A stretch of DNA of 64,000 nt. Source: Arachis hypogaea (lineage: Eukaryota; Streptophyta; Magnoliopsida; Fabales; Fabaceae). This document shows positions 19,011 through 31,412 of the stretch, one piece after another. The position numbers and the translations under genes are program-made. The stretch covers positions 86,241,671 through 86,305,670 of the forward strand of contig NC_092053.1 in assembly GCF_003086295.3 (NCBI RefSeq). Direction: 5' to 3'. Within the stretch, counting starts at the first letter, position 1; each line of letters starts with the position of its first letter. The notes under the pieces were generated by a model, which was not told the origin of the DNA, made no database searches, and worked only from the letters and a program-made list of their open reading frames with translations.

Positions 19011-20182
19011 CTACAACCTTTCAGAGGTGCATGCTCTCTATCTTCTCTGATATGGTAGAGAAGTTTCTAGAAGTCTTCATGGATGACTTTTTAGTATTTG
19101 GAGACTCATTCAGCTCCTGCCTTAACCATTTAGCACTTGTTCTGAAAAGATGCCAAGAGACCAACCTAGTTTTAAACTGGGAAAAATGTCACTTTATGGT
19201 GACTGAAGGGATTGTCCTTGGGCATAAAATTTCAAACAAGGGAATAGAGGTGGATCAAGGTAAAGTTAAAGTAATTGAAAAATTACCACCACCGTTCAAT
19301 GTTAAGGCAATCAGAAGCTTTCTAGGGCATGCAGGATTCTATAGGAGGTTTATAAAAGATTTTTCAAAAATTGCAAAACCTCTGAGCAATCTGCTAGCTG
19401 CTGACATGCCATTTGTGTTTGACACAAAGTGTCTGCAGGCGTTTGAGACCCTGAAAGCTAAGCTGGTCACAGCACCAGTTATTTCTGCACCAGACTGGAC
19501 ATTACCATTCGAACTAATGTGTGATGCCAGTGACCATACCATTGGTGCAGTATTAGGACAGAGGCATAACAAGATTCTGCATGTCATTTATTATGCTAGC
19601 AGTGTTTTAAATGATGCCCAGAAAAATTACACAACCACAGAAAAAAAATTACTTGCAGTGGTTTATGCCATTGACAAGTTTAGATCCTACTTAGTAGGAT
19701 CAAAAGTAATTGTGTACACTGACCATGCTGCTCTTAAATATCTACTCACAAAGCAGGATTCAAAGCCCAGGCTCATAAGATGGGTGTTGCTTCTGCAAGA
19801 GTTTGATATAGAAATAAGAGACAGAAAAGGGACAGAGAATCAAGTAGCTGATCACCTGTCCCGGATAGAACTAGTAGCAGGAGCATCCCTCCCTCCTACT
19901 GAGATCTTTGAAACCTTTCCGGATGAGCAATTGTTTGCTATTCAGGAAGCTCTGTGGTTTACAGACATTGCAAACTATAAGACACAAGGTTCTCCTTCTG
20001 TAACCATGGAGAGGAAGAATGAAAAGCTTTTCTCACTACAGAGTCAACCAAAGCCCCCACAGTCAAACTCTAAGTTTGGTGTTGGGAGGCCACAACCAAA
20101 CTCTAAGTTTGGTGTTGAACCCCCACATTCAAACTCTAAGTTTGGTGTTGGGAGGTCCCAACCTTGCTCTGATTATCTGTGA
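19011..20182 (+). pseudogene. R2 RT (C-terminal part) and RNase H, ending in the NSKFGV tail
   Basis: Continuation of the R2 pol frame after R3. The RT catalytic motif [10 protein letters not shown] is intact (near 19078), followed by [17 protein letters not shown]. RNase H shows [38 protein letters not shown] and NQVADHLSR, so all expected acidic residues are seen. After LWFTDIANY, where relatives continue into the integrase zinc domain, the frame passes directly into [13 protein letters not shown] and three NSKFGV repeats, then stops at 20180-20182. Integrase is absent. This half has no internal stop; the gene is broken by upstream stops and by R3. An ATG at 18962 belongs to LTR sequence. 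Confidence 0.9.
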
Positions 20183-20201
20183 GGCTCCATGAGAGCTCAC
20201 T

Positions 20202-20250
20202 GTCAAGCTATTGACATTAAAGAAGCGCTTATTGGGAGGCAACCCAATGT
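20202..20250 (+). promoter_or_regulatory. Conserved post-stop block in R2
   Basis: Same block as in R1, with AGCGCTTATTGGGAGGCAAC, 20 bp after the stop codon. Confidence 0.6.
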
Positions 20251-20393
20251 TATTTAATTATATCTATTTATTTTCCATGGCTATTTTATGTTTTCTTTAG
20301 GTTGATGATCATGTGAAGTCACAAAAACAAATGGAAATTCAAAAACAGAATGAAAAACAGCATGAAAAATAGCACACCCTAGAGGAAGATCAT

Positions 20394-20571
20394 TCTGGCG
20401 TTTAAACGCCAGAAACAAGCATCTGTCTGGCGTTTAACGCCAGAAACAAGCACCAAGCTGGCATTTAACGCCAGAAACAAGCATCAGTCTGGCGTTAAAT
20501 GCCAGAAACAGGCTACATTTGGGCGTTTAATGCCAGAAACAGGCAGCAGTCTGGCGTTAAATGCCAGGATT
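20394..20571. repeat. Palindromic word array in R2 spacer
   Basis: Six copies of CTGGCGTTTAACGCCAG-like words (several TGGCGTTAAATGCCA) with AAACAAGCA-type spacers. Same place as 1374-1545 in R1. Confidence 0.9.
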
Positions 20572-20752
20572 GCACAGTAAGGGCATTTTGTACGCCTAAT
20601 TGGAGCAGGGATGCTAAATCCTTGACCCCACTGGATCTGTGGACCCCACAGGATCCCCACCTACCTCACCATTCAAATTCAAACCATTCCCCCCCCCAAA
20701 CCCACCCATTCACACACTTCCATCTCCTCCATCTTCTCCACTTCTTTCTTCT

Positions 20753-20791
20753 TTTGCTCGAGGACGAGCAAACCTTCTAAGTTTGGTGTGG
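20753..20791 (+). promoter_or_regulatory. R2 internal hairpin-PPT cassette
   Basis: Perfect hairpin TTTGCTCG-AGGA-CGAGCAAA, then CCTTCTAAGTTTGGTGTGG. It is kept although the ORF2 it precedes is deleted. Confidence 0.65.
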
Positions 20792-20820
20792 TAAAAGCAT
20801 TGCTTTTGTTTTTCCATAAT

Positions 20821-20949
20821 TCAGTGGTAGAGCAATTAACTGCAGATCAAAGAGCTATGAGGAAAGAGCAACAAAGGCAAAGAAGAGACATAGAGGGGCT
20901 CAAGAGCGCCATTGGTTCTTCAAGAAGAGGAAGACACCACCCTCATTAA
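20821..20949 (+). pseudogene. R2 ORF2 remnant (last about 40 codons)
   Basis: Reads EQLTADQRAMRKEQQRQRRD...GSSRRGRHHPH and stops at 20947-20949, matching the R1 ORF2 C-terminus. About 1 kb present in R1 from the ATG to this point is missing. Confidence 0.8.
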
Positions 20950-22049
20950 GGTGGACCCATTCCTTAATCTCCTTGTTCTTATTTTCCTGTTTTTCGTTTA
21001 CTATGCTTCATGTTTAACTATATTTGTGTCTTTACTATATGATCACTAGTACCTAAGTGTCTATGTCTTAAAGATATGAATGTCCTATGAATCCATCACC
21101 TTTCTTAAATGAAAATTATTTTCTGAAAAAGAAAAAGAAGTACATGAATTTTGAATTTTAAAATAGTTTAATTATTTTGATGTGGTGGCAATACTTTTTG
21201 TTTTCTGAATGAATGCTTGAACAGTGCATATATCTTTTGAATTTGTTGTTTATGAATGTTAAAATTGTTGGCTCTTGAAAGAATGATGAAAAAGGAGAAA
21301 TGTTATTTGATAATCTGAAAAATCATAAAAATGATTCTTGAAGCAAGAAAAAGCAGTGAAGAACAAAGCTTGCAGAAAAAAAAAAATACAAAAAAAAAAA
21401 GAGAAAAAGCAAGCAGAAAAAGCCAAAAGCTCTTTAAACCAAAAGGCAAGAGCAAAAAGCCAATAGCCCTTAAAACCAAAAGGCAAGGGTAATAAAAAGG
21501 ATCCAAGACTTTGAGCATCAGTGGATAGGAGGGCCTAAAGGAATAAAATCCTAGCCTTAGCGGCTAAACCAAGCTGTCCCTAACCATGTGCTTGTGGCGT
21601 GAAGGTGTCAAGTGAAAACTTGAGACTGAGCGGTTAAAGTCGAGGTCCAAAGCAAAAAAACAGAGTGTGCTTAAGAACCCTGGACACCTCTAATTGGGGA
21701 CTTTAGCAAAGCTGAGTCACAATCTGAAAAGGTTCACCCAGTTATGTGTCTGTAGCATATATGTATCTGGTGGTAATACTGGAAAACAGAGTGCTTAGGG
21801 CCACGGCCAAGACTCATAAAGTAGCTGTGTTCAAGAATCAACATACTGAACTAAGAGAATCAATAACACTATCTAAATTCTGAGTTCCTATAGATGCCAA
21901 TAATTCTGAACTTCAAAGGATAAAGTGAGATGCCAAAACTGTTCAGAAGCAAAAAGCTAATAGCCCCGCTCATCTAATTAACACTGATCTTCATAGATGT
22001 TTTTGGAATTCATTGTATATTCTCTTATTTTTATCCTACTTTGTTTTTA
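20950..22049 (+). other. R2 3' untranslated region
   Basis: No gene. Collinear with 3243-4342 of R1, including the A-rich run (about 21376-21410) and the GTGCTTGTGGCGT segment. Confidence 0.7.
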
Positions 22050-22087
22050 GTTGCTTGGGGACAAGCAACAATTTAAGTTTGGTGTTG
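22050..22087 (+). promoter_or_regulatory. R2 terminal hairpin-PPT cassette
   Basis: Perfect hairpin GTTGCTTG-GGGA-CAAGCAAC, then AATTTAAGTTTGGTGTTG up to the LTR. Confidence 0.7.
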
Positions 22088-23598
22088 TGATGAGCGGATA
22101 ATTTATACGCTTTTTGGCATTGTTTTTACTTAGTTTTAGTATGATTTAGTTGGTTTTTGGTATATTTTTATTAGTTTTTAATTAAAAATCACATTTCTGG
22201 ATTTTACTATGAGTTTGTGTGTTTTTCTGTGATTTCAGGTATTTTCTGGCTGAAATTGAGGGAGCTGAGCAAAAATCTGATTCAGGCTGAAAAAAGACTG
22301 CTGATGCTGTTGGATTCTGACCTCCCTGCACTCAAAGTAGATTTTCTGGAGCTACAGAACTCCAAATGGCGCGCTCTCAATTGCGTTGGAAAGTAGACAT
22401 CCAGGGCTTTCCAGAAATATATAATAGTCTATACTTTGCTCAAGTATAGACGACGTAAACTGGCGCCAGAAACAGGTTACAAGTTAGAGTTCAACGCCAG
22501 AAACAGGTTACAACCTGGCGTTGAACGCCCAAAACAGCCCAGGCACGTGAGAAGCTTAAGTCTCAGCCCTAGCACACACCAAGTGGGCCCCAGAAGTGGA
22601 TTTCTGCACTATCTATCATAGTTTACTCATTTTCTGTAAACCTAGGTTACTAGTTTAGTATTTAAACAACTTTTAGAGATTTATTTTGCATCTCATGACA
22701 TTTTTTTAGATCTGAACTTTGTACTCTTTGACGGCATGAGTCTCTAAACTCCATTGTTGGGGGTGAGGAGCTCTGCAGCGTCTTGATGAATTAATGCAAT
22801 TATCTCTGTTTTCCATTCAAACACGCTTGTTCCTATCTAAGATGTTCATTCGCGCTTCACTATGAAGAAGGTGATGATCCGTGACACTCATCACCTTACT
22901 CAATCCATGAACGTGATCCTGACAACCACCTCTGTTCTACATCAGATTGAATGAGTATCTCTTAGATTTCTTAATCAGAATCTTCGTGGTATAAGCTAGA
23001 ATTGATGGCGGCATTCATGAGAATCCGGAAAGTCTAAACCTTGTCTATGGTATTCCGAGTAGGATTCAAGGATTGAATGGCTGTGATGAGCTTCAAACTT
23101 GCGATTGTTGGGTGTAGTGACAGACGCAAAAGAATCAAGGGATTCTATTTCGACATGATTGAGAACCAACAGATGATTAGCCGTGTTGTGACAGAGCATT
23201 TGGACCATTTTCACTGAGAGGACGGGAAGTAGCCATTGACAACGGTGACACCTTACATACAGCTTGCCATGGAAGGAGCCTTGCGTGTATGAAGAGGAGT
23301 ACAAGAGAAAAACTGAAATAAAGAAGACAAAGCATCTCCAAAACCTCAACATATTCTCCATTATTGAGTAACAAGTATTTGTTTCATGCTCTTTTATTCC
23401 GTGTAATCAAATTTGATAAGTGAATTATTTTATTGTTTTCCTGACTAAGAGTTACAAGGTAACCATAGATTGCTTCAAGCCAACAATCTCCGTGGGATTG
23501 ACCCTTACTCACGTAAGGTATTACTTGGACGACCTAGTGCACTTGCTGGTTAGTTGTGCGAATTTGTGAAGAATTGTGATTTCCAATTTCGTGCACCA
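22088..23598 (+). repeat. R2 3' LTR (1,511 bp)
   Basis: Starts TGATGAGCGGATAATTTATA, ends AATTTCGTGCACCA. It carries the shared module (about 22346-22433) and a short palindrome array (22460-22530). Its start matches R1, but the part after about 22620 is a different sequence. Confidence 0.9.
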
Positions 23599-25317
23599 GA
23601 GCCACAACGGATCACTTTGCATGAGCAAGGAGCTCCGGATATCATACTTCAACCTTTGCAAGCAAGGTATCCCACCCTTGATCCAAACTTTGAGTTGAAG
23701 AGTAGCTTGATAAATCTACTTCCTAAGTATCATGGGTTGCTGGGTCAAGACTCCATCCGACATCTAAGAAATTTTCAAGTTGCTTGTTCTACGGCCCGAA
23801 GGCATGGAGCCGATGAGTTGGCTATTATGGTTTTTGCCTTCCCTTTCTCTCTTGAAGGGCAAGCAAAGATGTGGTTTTATTCACAACCGGATGAGATTGT
23901 GACCAATTGAGATTTCTTGAGAAGAGAGTTTCTAGATAAGTTCTTCCCACCGTAGAAGACCGACTACATCCGGAAGGAGATTTCGGGTATAATGCAAAAG
24001 GACCAAGAGAATTTGTATGAGTATTGGACTCGGTTCAAGAGGCTATTGGAATCTTGTCCACACCATGGATTGAACACTCACTTGCTCATTAGTTACTTCA
24101 CCAGAGGTCTTTGTGCGGAAGATAGAAGATTTCTCACCGCTTCTAGTGGCGGTTCCGTTTCAAAGAACAAGACGGAAGGAGAAGCTTGGAAATTGATAAA
24201 TGATGTTGCCGAGGCTACACAACATGTAAGGGTGAGAAGTAATCCTCTCAAGGGTGTGATAGAACCATCCCCTTCCGAAGCAAGCTTAACCAAGGCGCTT
24301 GGGGACATGACGACTATCCTCATGCAAATACAAAAAGATCAAATGGAATACTACTCAATCCAAGTCATCCAAGCCCCACCTCAAGTTGCTCAACTTGAAG
24401 GCCCTCTTAGAATTTGTGGTTTGTGCTCTAGCACTACACATTACACCGATCAATGCCATCAAATTCAAGAGGAGCATGCCCTTGTCGTGGCCAATGTGAA
24501 TTATAACAACCGTCCGCCCTATTCTTCTCAAAGCCAAAATAACTACTCTCATGGTAGTAATCAAAATCAACGGTGGAGGGATAATGCACAAGGGAGCAAT
24601 CAAAACCAAAGATGGAATAACTCTTTTTCTCATTACAACAACAACCAATCTTCATCTCAATATCACCATAACAACAATAACCACCAAGCCAACCAAAATC
24701 ACCACAACCAAAACCAAAATAACTACACCAAATACCAAGCACCACACTATAGATAACAATCCAACCAATCCTCTTCATCTTCCACCAATCAATTTGATGA
24801 GCTTAGAGCCGTAATGGGGAAACGGGATGAGAGCTACAAGGCTCAATTCGATACCATGGGTGCTCAATTGGCCAATCTTACCGACATGATTTCGAAGATG
24901 TCCATGTCCTCCTCCAACAACACCAACCAACCCTCAAGCTCTTCTAGCCTTCCTTTCCAACCCCAACCAAACCCCAAGGGCAGTCTCAATGCCATCACTC
25001 TACGGTCGGGGACTACATTAGAGGAGATACCTCCTAGGGTCATAGAAGACATTCATGAGGAAGAAGTGGTTGTTGAAGCTCTGCATGAAGAAGAGGAGGT
25101 AGACAAAAGGCATGATGAAGAAGGAGTAAGCCTTAAGGAACCCAAGAGGAAAGCTATAGTGGATGAGTCAATTCCTATCCCATTCCCTTCCTTGGTGAAG
25201 AAAGCAAAGAAGACCCCGGAATTTGATTTGAACATGCTTCAAGTGTTCAAGAAAGTTGAGGTAACCATACCACTTCTTGATGCTATCCAACAAATTCTGA
25301 AGTACACACAAGGATAG
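23599..25317 (+). pseudogene. R4 gag with CCHC zinc knuckle
   Basis: Starts inside gag after R2. The frame has stops at 23908-23910 (TGA), 23953-23955 (TAG), 24754-24756 (TAA) and 25315-25317. Gag core words are FPFSLEGQAKMWFY and LYEYWTRFKRLLESCPHHG. The zinc knuckle CGLCSSTTHYTDQC (C-X2-C-X4-H-X4-C, near 24415) is complete. An Asn/Gln/His-rich linker follows. Near 25310-25330, sequence is missing relative to R5 and the frame shifts before protease. An integrated relic, not expressible as one protein. Confidence 0.85.
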
Positions 25318-25327
25318 GATAGGAGAG

Positions 25328-27246
25328 ATGGAGATGTTATCCTTGGTTAGTTCAATTTCTTCCTTGATGGAACCTATTCCAAAGAAATGTGGTGACCCTG
25401 GACCTTGTTTGGTGTCTTGTTGTATTGGTGGGTGTACTTTTCATGACTGTATGTGTGACCTAGGAGCTTGCGTAAGCATCATGCCACTTTCTATTTTTGT
25501 GCGGTTGAATTTAGCTCCATTAAAGAAGTCGGCGGCGACGTTTGCCTTAGCTGATAAGAGTGTAATCACTGTGATGGAAATAGCAGAAGATGTACTTGTG
25601 GCAATCAAGGACTTGGTCTTTCCGGTTGACTTTTACATCCTTGAAATGCCTTCAACGGAATATAGAAGCTCATCCTCCGTTCTACTTGATAGACCCTTCC
25701 TCAAGACCTCTAAATTCAAGTTAGATACCTTCACCGGCACATATTCCTTTGAGGTTGGAGACAAGACTATCAAGTTCAATTTGGAAGAAGCCATGAAGCA
25801 TCCTCCCGAAGAGCATTTCATTCTCCGATGTGATGTAATCGATGAAGTGGTAGCGGAAGTGCGAGAAGAAGACCATAGCAAGTTGTGCTACCATATTATT
25901 GAAGAGACGGATGACCAAGAGGATGAACAAGAGAAAGTTGTTGAGAGTGAACTCCGTGAGCTTGATGAAAAGGAACCCCAACTTGAGGCAAAGAGTGAAT
26001 TGAAGCCTCTTCTATCTCACTTGAAGTATGCTTTCTTAGAGGATGACCAAAAGTTTCCAGTCATTATTGCTAGTGAGCTTTCTAGTGAAGAAGAAGAAAA
26101 GCTCCTAGATGTCCTAAGGAAGTACAAGAAGGCAATTGGTTGGAGCCTAGCTGATATTGTGGGATTGACCCTCACAAGTACATGCATCGTATATTTCTCC
26201 AAGAGGGAGCTAGGCCGGTTAGGCAACCGCAAAGGAAGCTCAACCCGACCATCCTTGATGTGGTAAAGTAGGAGGTCACTAGGCTACTTGATGCGGGTAT
26301 CATATACCCAATTTTTGACAGTAAATGGGTGAGTCCGGTTCAGGTTGTTCCCAAGAAATCAGGCATCACTGCGGTTAAAAAGGATGATGGTGAAGTGGTC
26401 ACTAAGAGAGTACAAAATGCGTGGCGAGTGTGCATCGATTATAGAAGATTGAACGCCGCTACAAGAAAGGACCACTACCCTTTGCCCTTTATCGATCAGA
26501 TGTTGGACCGTTTGGTGGGTAAATCCCATTATTGCTTTCTTGATGGATTCACTGGTTACTTCCAGATTCACATTGCTCCTGAAGATCAGGAAAAGACAAC
26601 ATTCACTTGCCCTTTTGGCACCTTTGCCTACAAAAAGATGCCATTTGGACTATTTAATGCACTTGCTACCTTTCAGCGGTGTATGACCAGTGTCTTTTCC
26701 GATCTAATGGAGAATTTTCTGGGGGTCTTTATGGATGACTTCAGTATTTATGGAACTTCATTTGATTGTTACTTAGAGAACGTGGCCAAAGTCTTAGCTA
26801 GATGTGTTGACACTAACCTTGTCTTAAATTTTGAAAAATGTCACTTTATGGTAAGGAAAGGTATAGTGTTAGGACATGTGGTATCTAGTGAAGGTATTTC
26901 AGTAGACCCGGCCAAGGTCGATGTTATCACCACTTTACCTCACCCTTCATCTATGAGGGAGGTCCGCTCGTTTTTGGGACATGCAGGATTTTACAGGCGC
27001 TTTATCAAAGATATCAGCAAAATTGCTTTGCCATCGTCGTGCCTACTCCAAAAAGATGTGGACTTTGAGTTTGACAGTGCATGTGTGAAAGCGTTTGAAG
27101 AGTTAAGGAGAGTTCTTATCACAGCACCGATTGTGCGAGGCCCCAACTGGACGCTGCCATTCGAGATAATGTGCGATGCATCAAACCATGCTGTAGGTGC
27201 CGCGCTTGCACAGCATGATGGTAAACTCCCTTATGTCATCGCTTAC
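25328..27246 (+). pseudogene. R4 protease, RT and start of RNase H
   Basis: Protease motif CDLGACVSIMPLS is near 25455. The frame shifts near 26170 (after SLADIVG) and has a TAG near 26269. RT then reads well: VCIDYRRLNAATRKDHYPLPFI, MPFGLFNA (usual Cys replaced by Phe) and FMDDFSIYG with both Asp present (near 26730). RNase H begins [17 protein letters not shown] and is cut by R5 after VIAY. Multiple breaks make it inactive. Confidence 0.87.
27242..27246. repeat. Left target-site duplication of R5 (CTTAC)
   Basis: CTTAC precedes the R5 LTR and is repeated at 39990-39994. It falls in the Ala-Tyr codons of R4 RNase H, which continue after R5 with Ser-Ser-Lys-Thr-Leu-Asp. Confidence 0.95.
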
Positions 27247-28716
27247 TGATGGGAAGCAGAAGCTGGTGAATTAAAAATTTATTAAAATGGTTACGTTGCG
27301 AGTATAGTTCTTAACTCACCGAAAATCTGCCTATCAATTTAGAAATATGTCACAGAGAGTTTAAATTAAAATTACTGGGAGTTTTAAGTCCCAGGTCGTC
27401 TCCCAACGAGTTGCAGAAAAGTGTGCTGTTTTATTAATCAGATGTTCCAAGAAGTTGAGCTAAGTAAATTGGAATTTAAATTGAGGAATTTTAAATAATA
27501 TAAATAAAAGCCTTGACTGGGAATTGATCAGTTAGAATCTCTATCATTGATGGAGTGATTTTTTAAGATTGATTTATAATTAACAGTTACTCTGTTTGGT
27601 TATTCTTTACTAGGTAAGGAAAAGTCAAACAAGTTGGACTGCCAAATCTATTCACGAGTTACAACCCACTTAGTTCAAAGGGATTGGCGTTGGTGACAGG
27701 ATAGCAATCCAACATTTAACCCTATAAATTTCTCCTTCGATCCTTCCAACTCAAGAGTTCCTTTTAATCAACTCCCTATCAAGTAATGAAACTACTCACA
27801 CATTGTAAATAAAGAATCCATGGCACATAAAAGGGAATTAAAAGAAGACATGATTGTTGGAATTGAAATTGAATTAAAAAGAAATAATCCTTGCATTAAA
27901 TAATCATAAAAGTATCTGAATGACAAAATTGAACATAACAAGAACATGGAAGAATAGAACCAAGTTAAGAGAACAAACTAGAATGATGAAGTCTTGATGA
28001 GGAAATAACTCTTCTCATTGTTCCAATGCTAAGATCAATTGAAAATTAAAATCCTAAAAACTAGAGAGAAAAACCTAAGAGAGTGAAAAACTAGATCTAA
28101 AACTACTGAATGAATGTGTGTGTTGTTTCTGCATATTCTCTGACTCTAGTCTGCTGTTCCGGGCCGAAAACTGGGCCGAAATAAGGTCCAAAATCGCCCC
28201 CATCGAATTATGCAGATTATGCAGATCGCACATGTCACGCGATCGCGTCATCCATGCGGACGCGTCTCTTGCGCTTTTTCCTCTCCACGCGTTCGTGTCG
28301 TCTACGCTACCGCGTCACTTGTGCTTTCCAATCCGCGCGGCCGCGCAAGCCATGCGGCCGCATCACTGCGATTTGCGCTCCTTCGCGCGGTCGCGTGAGC
28401 CATGCGACCGCGTCACTTCTCGCTGGTTATCTCCTCAAATTCTTGTGTTCCTTCCATTTTTGCTAGCTTCCTCTCCAATCTCCATCTCATTCATGCCCTA
28501 TAAGGCCTGAAACACTTGACACACAGATCACGGCATCGAATGGAATAAAGGAGAGTTAAAAGTAAATAATTAAAGTCTCTAGGAAGCAATTTTCAAACAT
28601 GTATTGAATTTAGGAAGGAAATCTAAATGCATGCTAAATTGATGAATAAGTTGGCAAGGATCATGACAAAACCATACAATTAAACACAATATAAACCATA
28701 AAATAGTGGTTTATCA
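27247..28716 (-). repeat. R5 3' LTR
   Basis: On the + strand it starts TGATGGGAAGCAGAAGCTGG and ends GTGGTTTATCA. It contains a palindrome array at about 28236-28415. The left end touches CTTAC. Confidence 0.93.
28236..28415. repeat. ACGCGNNCGCGT word array in R5 3' LTR
   Basis: Words such as CACGCGATCGCGTC, GCGCGGCCGCGCA and GCGCGGTCGCGTGA, about 25-35 bp apart. Very CpG-rich in AT-rich surroundings. Confidence 0.88.
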
Positions 28717-28755
28717 ACCTCCCCACACTTAAACATTAGCATGTCCTCATGCTAA
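28717..28755 (-). promoter_or_regulatory. R5 terminal hairpin-PPT cassette
   Basis: Read on the minus strand: perfect hairpin TTAGCATG-AGGA-CATGCTAA, then TGTTTAAGTGTGGGGAGGT touching the LTR. The purine-rich end is a convincing polypurine tract. Confidence 0.85.
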
Positions 28756-30146
28756 ATTGAAGGAGACAAGGAAATAAGTATGAACATGCAGAAACTCATG
28801 AAATGCAATGCAATCCTACGTATATAAATAAATGCAACTATATGATTATTGTCCACTTGATCAAAAGTAAATAAGCCTTTCAAAACAGTTACAAATCAAA
28901 TTCCACTAATTCTATCATTATACAATAAAACTGATAAAAGTGCAAGAAGATAGCTTATGAAGGCAGGAAACATGAAAATTCAAGCATTGAACCCTCACTG
29001 ATAATGTATGTACGCTCTAATCTCTAGTGTATAGGGTAATCACTCAATTCTTTTCTAGTCATATTTTCTAACTTTTATTTTTCTCTTAACCAATCAACAA
29101 CAGTTAATATACCAATGCAAACATCATGAGGTCTTTTCAGGGTTGTAATGGGGCCAAGGTGCAGGTAAGGATATACATATGGCTAAGTGAGCTTTATAAA
29201 TTGAATCTTTAATTAACTTAAGCTCTCACCTAATATACATATATTCTATATACTTTTAAATTCATGCTTAGCTACCCATAATTCCCTTTTTCAACCCATA
29301 CTCATGTTTCAACTTTGTATTTTAATTCTATCATATGTGCATTGATCTTTGAATTCTGAATTTAACATTGGGGTAATTTTGTCCCCTTATTTATTGATTT
29401 TTTTTAAATAAATAAAGCTTATCAATGCACATAGATTTTTCATTCTCATATCTTCACATGAGTAGGTATCCAAATTCCCTTTAAATTTTCATGACACATT
29501 CCCTCAACAACTTTTGTTCCCACAATTTCCCATACTTAACTAGCACACACAATTCTATCTTAAGCTAACCAAAGATTCAATTTGGGATATATAATTGTTT
29601 TTCAGCTTAAGGTTAGTAATGTGGTAAAATATAGAACAAATGGGGTTTCAAAGGCTCAAAGTGGTTAACAAGGGTAATTGAAAAGGGTAGGCTTGATTTG
29701 GATAAGTGAGTTTAAACAAATAATGGCCTCAATCATGTGCAAGCGTGTAAATATAATAAATATTGGACATATAAGATAAAACAAAATATAGATTACAATC
29801 ATAGAGAAGTAAACACACAAGAATAAAATGATTATGGTTAAATAATGTAACCATACATAAAGGCTTAAATCTTTCACAGGTTGTGTGTTCTTTAGCTCAA
29901 ACATCATGTTTCAAATACAACTCAAGCAGATTTATCATAAAAATTTTTGAAAAATTAGTGAAATTTTATTCCAAAGATAGATTTTTAAACAAAACTTATT
30001 GTCTTTTCAATCAAGTAGAACATGCATGCAACTATTCTAACCTATGCAGTTTATTCTATTCTATAAAAGAAAGAAAATCTAACTAAAATATCCTAATTAT
30101 TGGTGCCAGAGAAGAGAATTTACCTCTAGAAGTCAGGTACTAACCG
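28756..30146 (-). other. R5 3' untranslated region
   Basis: AT-rich, no gene seen. Collinear parts exist in R7 (48707-49283) and R9 (61971-63253). Confidence 0.7.
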
Positions 30147-30184
30147 ACCTCCCCACACTTAAGGCTTTGCACCGTCCTCGGTGC
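30147..30184 (-). promoter_or_regulatory. R5 internal hairpin-PPT cassette, overlapping the ORF2 end
   Basis: Minus strand: perfect hairpin GCACCG-AGGA-CGGTGC inside the last ORF2 codons (TEDGA), then CTTAAGTGTGGGGAGGT. A second full PPT-like tract 1.4 kb upstream of the terminal one. Confidence 0.75.
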
Positions 30185-31412
30185 CATCTGTCAGGAACAG
30201 GGGTGGGCTGGTGGCAGTATCTCCACAGTCGGGATCATCATGGCTCCCGGTGCTGGTAAAAGAAGTGGAGTCCGGGGTGTCTGAGTCTCTGAAGCGTCCC
30301 TTGAGTAGCTCCTTGAGGTGTTTGAATCGGCGCTCGTTACGGTGCTCTCTCATCTTAGCTTTCAGTTCATGCCGATCTAATTTTTCAAGTATCTGCTGGA
30401 GCAATTTCTCGGTTGTAGATGCTTGTGGTGTTGAAGAAGAAATATCTTCAACTGGCTCAGTAGGCTGGCTTGTAGTGGCTGCTGAAAGTCTGAGGTATTC
30501 CCCGTGAGGGACATATTGATCATCCCGTGGAAGCATGGCTTTGGTGTCCCCAGCTCTGTAGGAGACTCCGGCTGCTGAGACAAGATCTGAGGCCAAGGCG
30601 GGCAAAGGTAAGTTGCCCGCAATTTATACGTGTTCCATAGCATTCCGGATGTGTCTTGAAAGATTCAGAGGTTGGTCTGTAAGGATGCACTATAGTAGAA
30701 CAGCCATGTCTGCAGTGAAGGAGGACTCATGAGTGCTCGGAAAGACGTAATGGGACATGATCTGTGCCCATACGCGAGCCTCCAAGGTAAGTACGGAAGC
30801 CAAGATTTCCTTAGGGCGGGTACGGTGGTATCCCTAAATCCAACGGCTGCCAGGTAATGCAATGACTCTGAGAACGGAGTCCCAGTCAAATTGGTATCTC
30901 TGGCGCTGAAGGGAGGCTTCTTGAAAAGTGTCCATTCCTGCTAGAATAGGGGGAAGACTCAGAACTTGCTGAATGGCCTCTTCTATGATGGGGACTTGCT
31001 TCTGCCGGACATAAACAGACTACAGGGTCGGTATGTAGAAGTTGGAGTAGAACTCAACTACCCAAGAGAGATTGACCTTCCTTGGCTGTTTCCGTAGGAA
31101 AACCCATTGTCTTCGCTCAATTTGCGGCTCAACAAAGGTGGCAATATTGGACGGGAGGATAAGAAGGTATTCATTGTTATAGTTCTTTTCTGCCAGGATG
31201 GGGAACATCTGCTCACAGTAGCAATTGGAAAATCGCATAGCGTCCTTTGCTGGAAAGGCTTTCTCCTTTTCGTCAACCTTTATTATCCTCTTGACTCGTT
31301 TTGTTGAGGGCTTGACTGCGGTTGAAGAAGGCTCTGCCACTAATGCTCTTTTAGTTCCCCTTCTTGCTGGTGGTCTGGAAGTTGCTTTCTCCTTTCCTTT
31401 CTTGGTGGCCAT
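30159..31412 (-). pseudogene. R5 ORF2 (MATKKGKEK type), broken
   Basis: ATG at 31410-31412. The N-terminus MATKKGKEKATSRPPARRG is basic, then KVDEKEKAFPAKDAMRF, FPILAEKNYNNEYLL and LSWVVEFYSNFY, which parallel the R1 ORF2 region around LMVQEFYANAW. A TAG at 31021-31023 (CAG in R7) and later frame changes break it. The C-terminal part, from MPALASDLVSAAGVSYRAGD, ends in a Lys/Glu/Arg-rich likely coiled coil (KLLQQILEKLDRHELKAKMR) and stops at 30159. No membrane segment within the ORF after this ATG. Role unknown. Confidence 0.72.

Larger units (their letters stand above)
6052..23598 (+). mobile_element. R2: non-autonomous Athila-type element (no integrase), carrying R3
   Basis: Order: 3' part of the 5' LTR, tRNA-Asp PBS, leader, gag-pro-RT (split by R3), RT-RH, tail, palindrome array, ORF2 remnant, 3' UTR, 3' LTR. 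RNase H runs straight into the NSKFGV tail, so integrase is missing. The 5' LTR fragment and the matching 3' LTR part are both 958 bp; I count about 27 differences by eye (about 3 %). The 3' end lies in gag of R4, next to GAGCC. R1 split off the beginning of the 5' LTR. Confidence 0.88.

Noticed and set aside
22088..23598. Solo LTR
   Set aside because: The matching 5' LTR part, PBS and internal region of R2 are present to the left.
28118..28510. 130-aa ORF in the R5 LTR (again at 39391-39783)
   Set aside because: An artefact of the stop-poor ACGCGNNCGCGT array.
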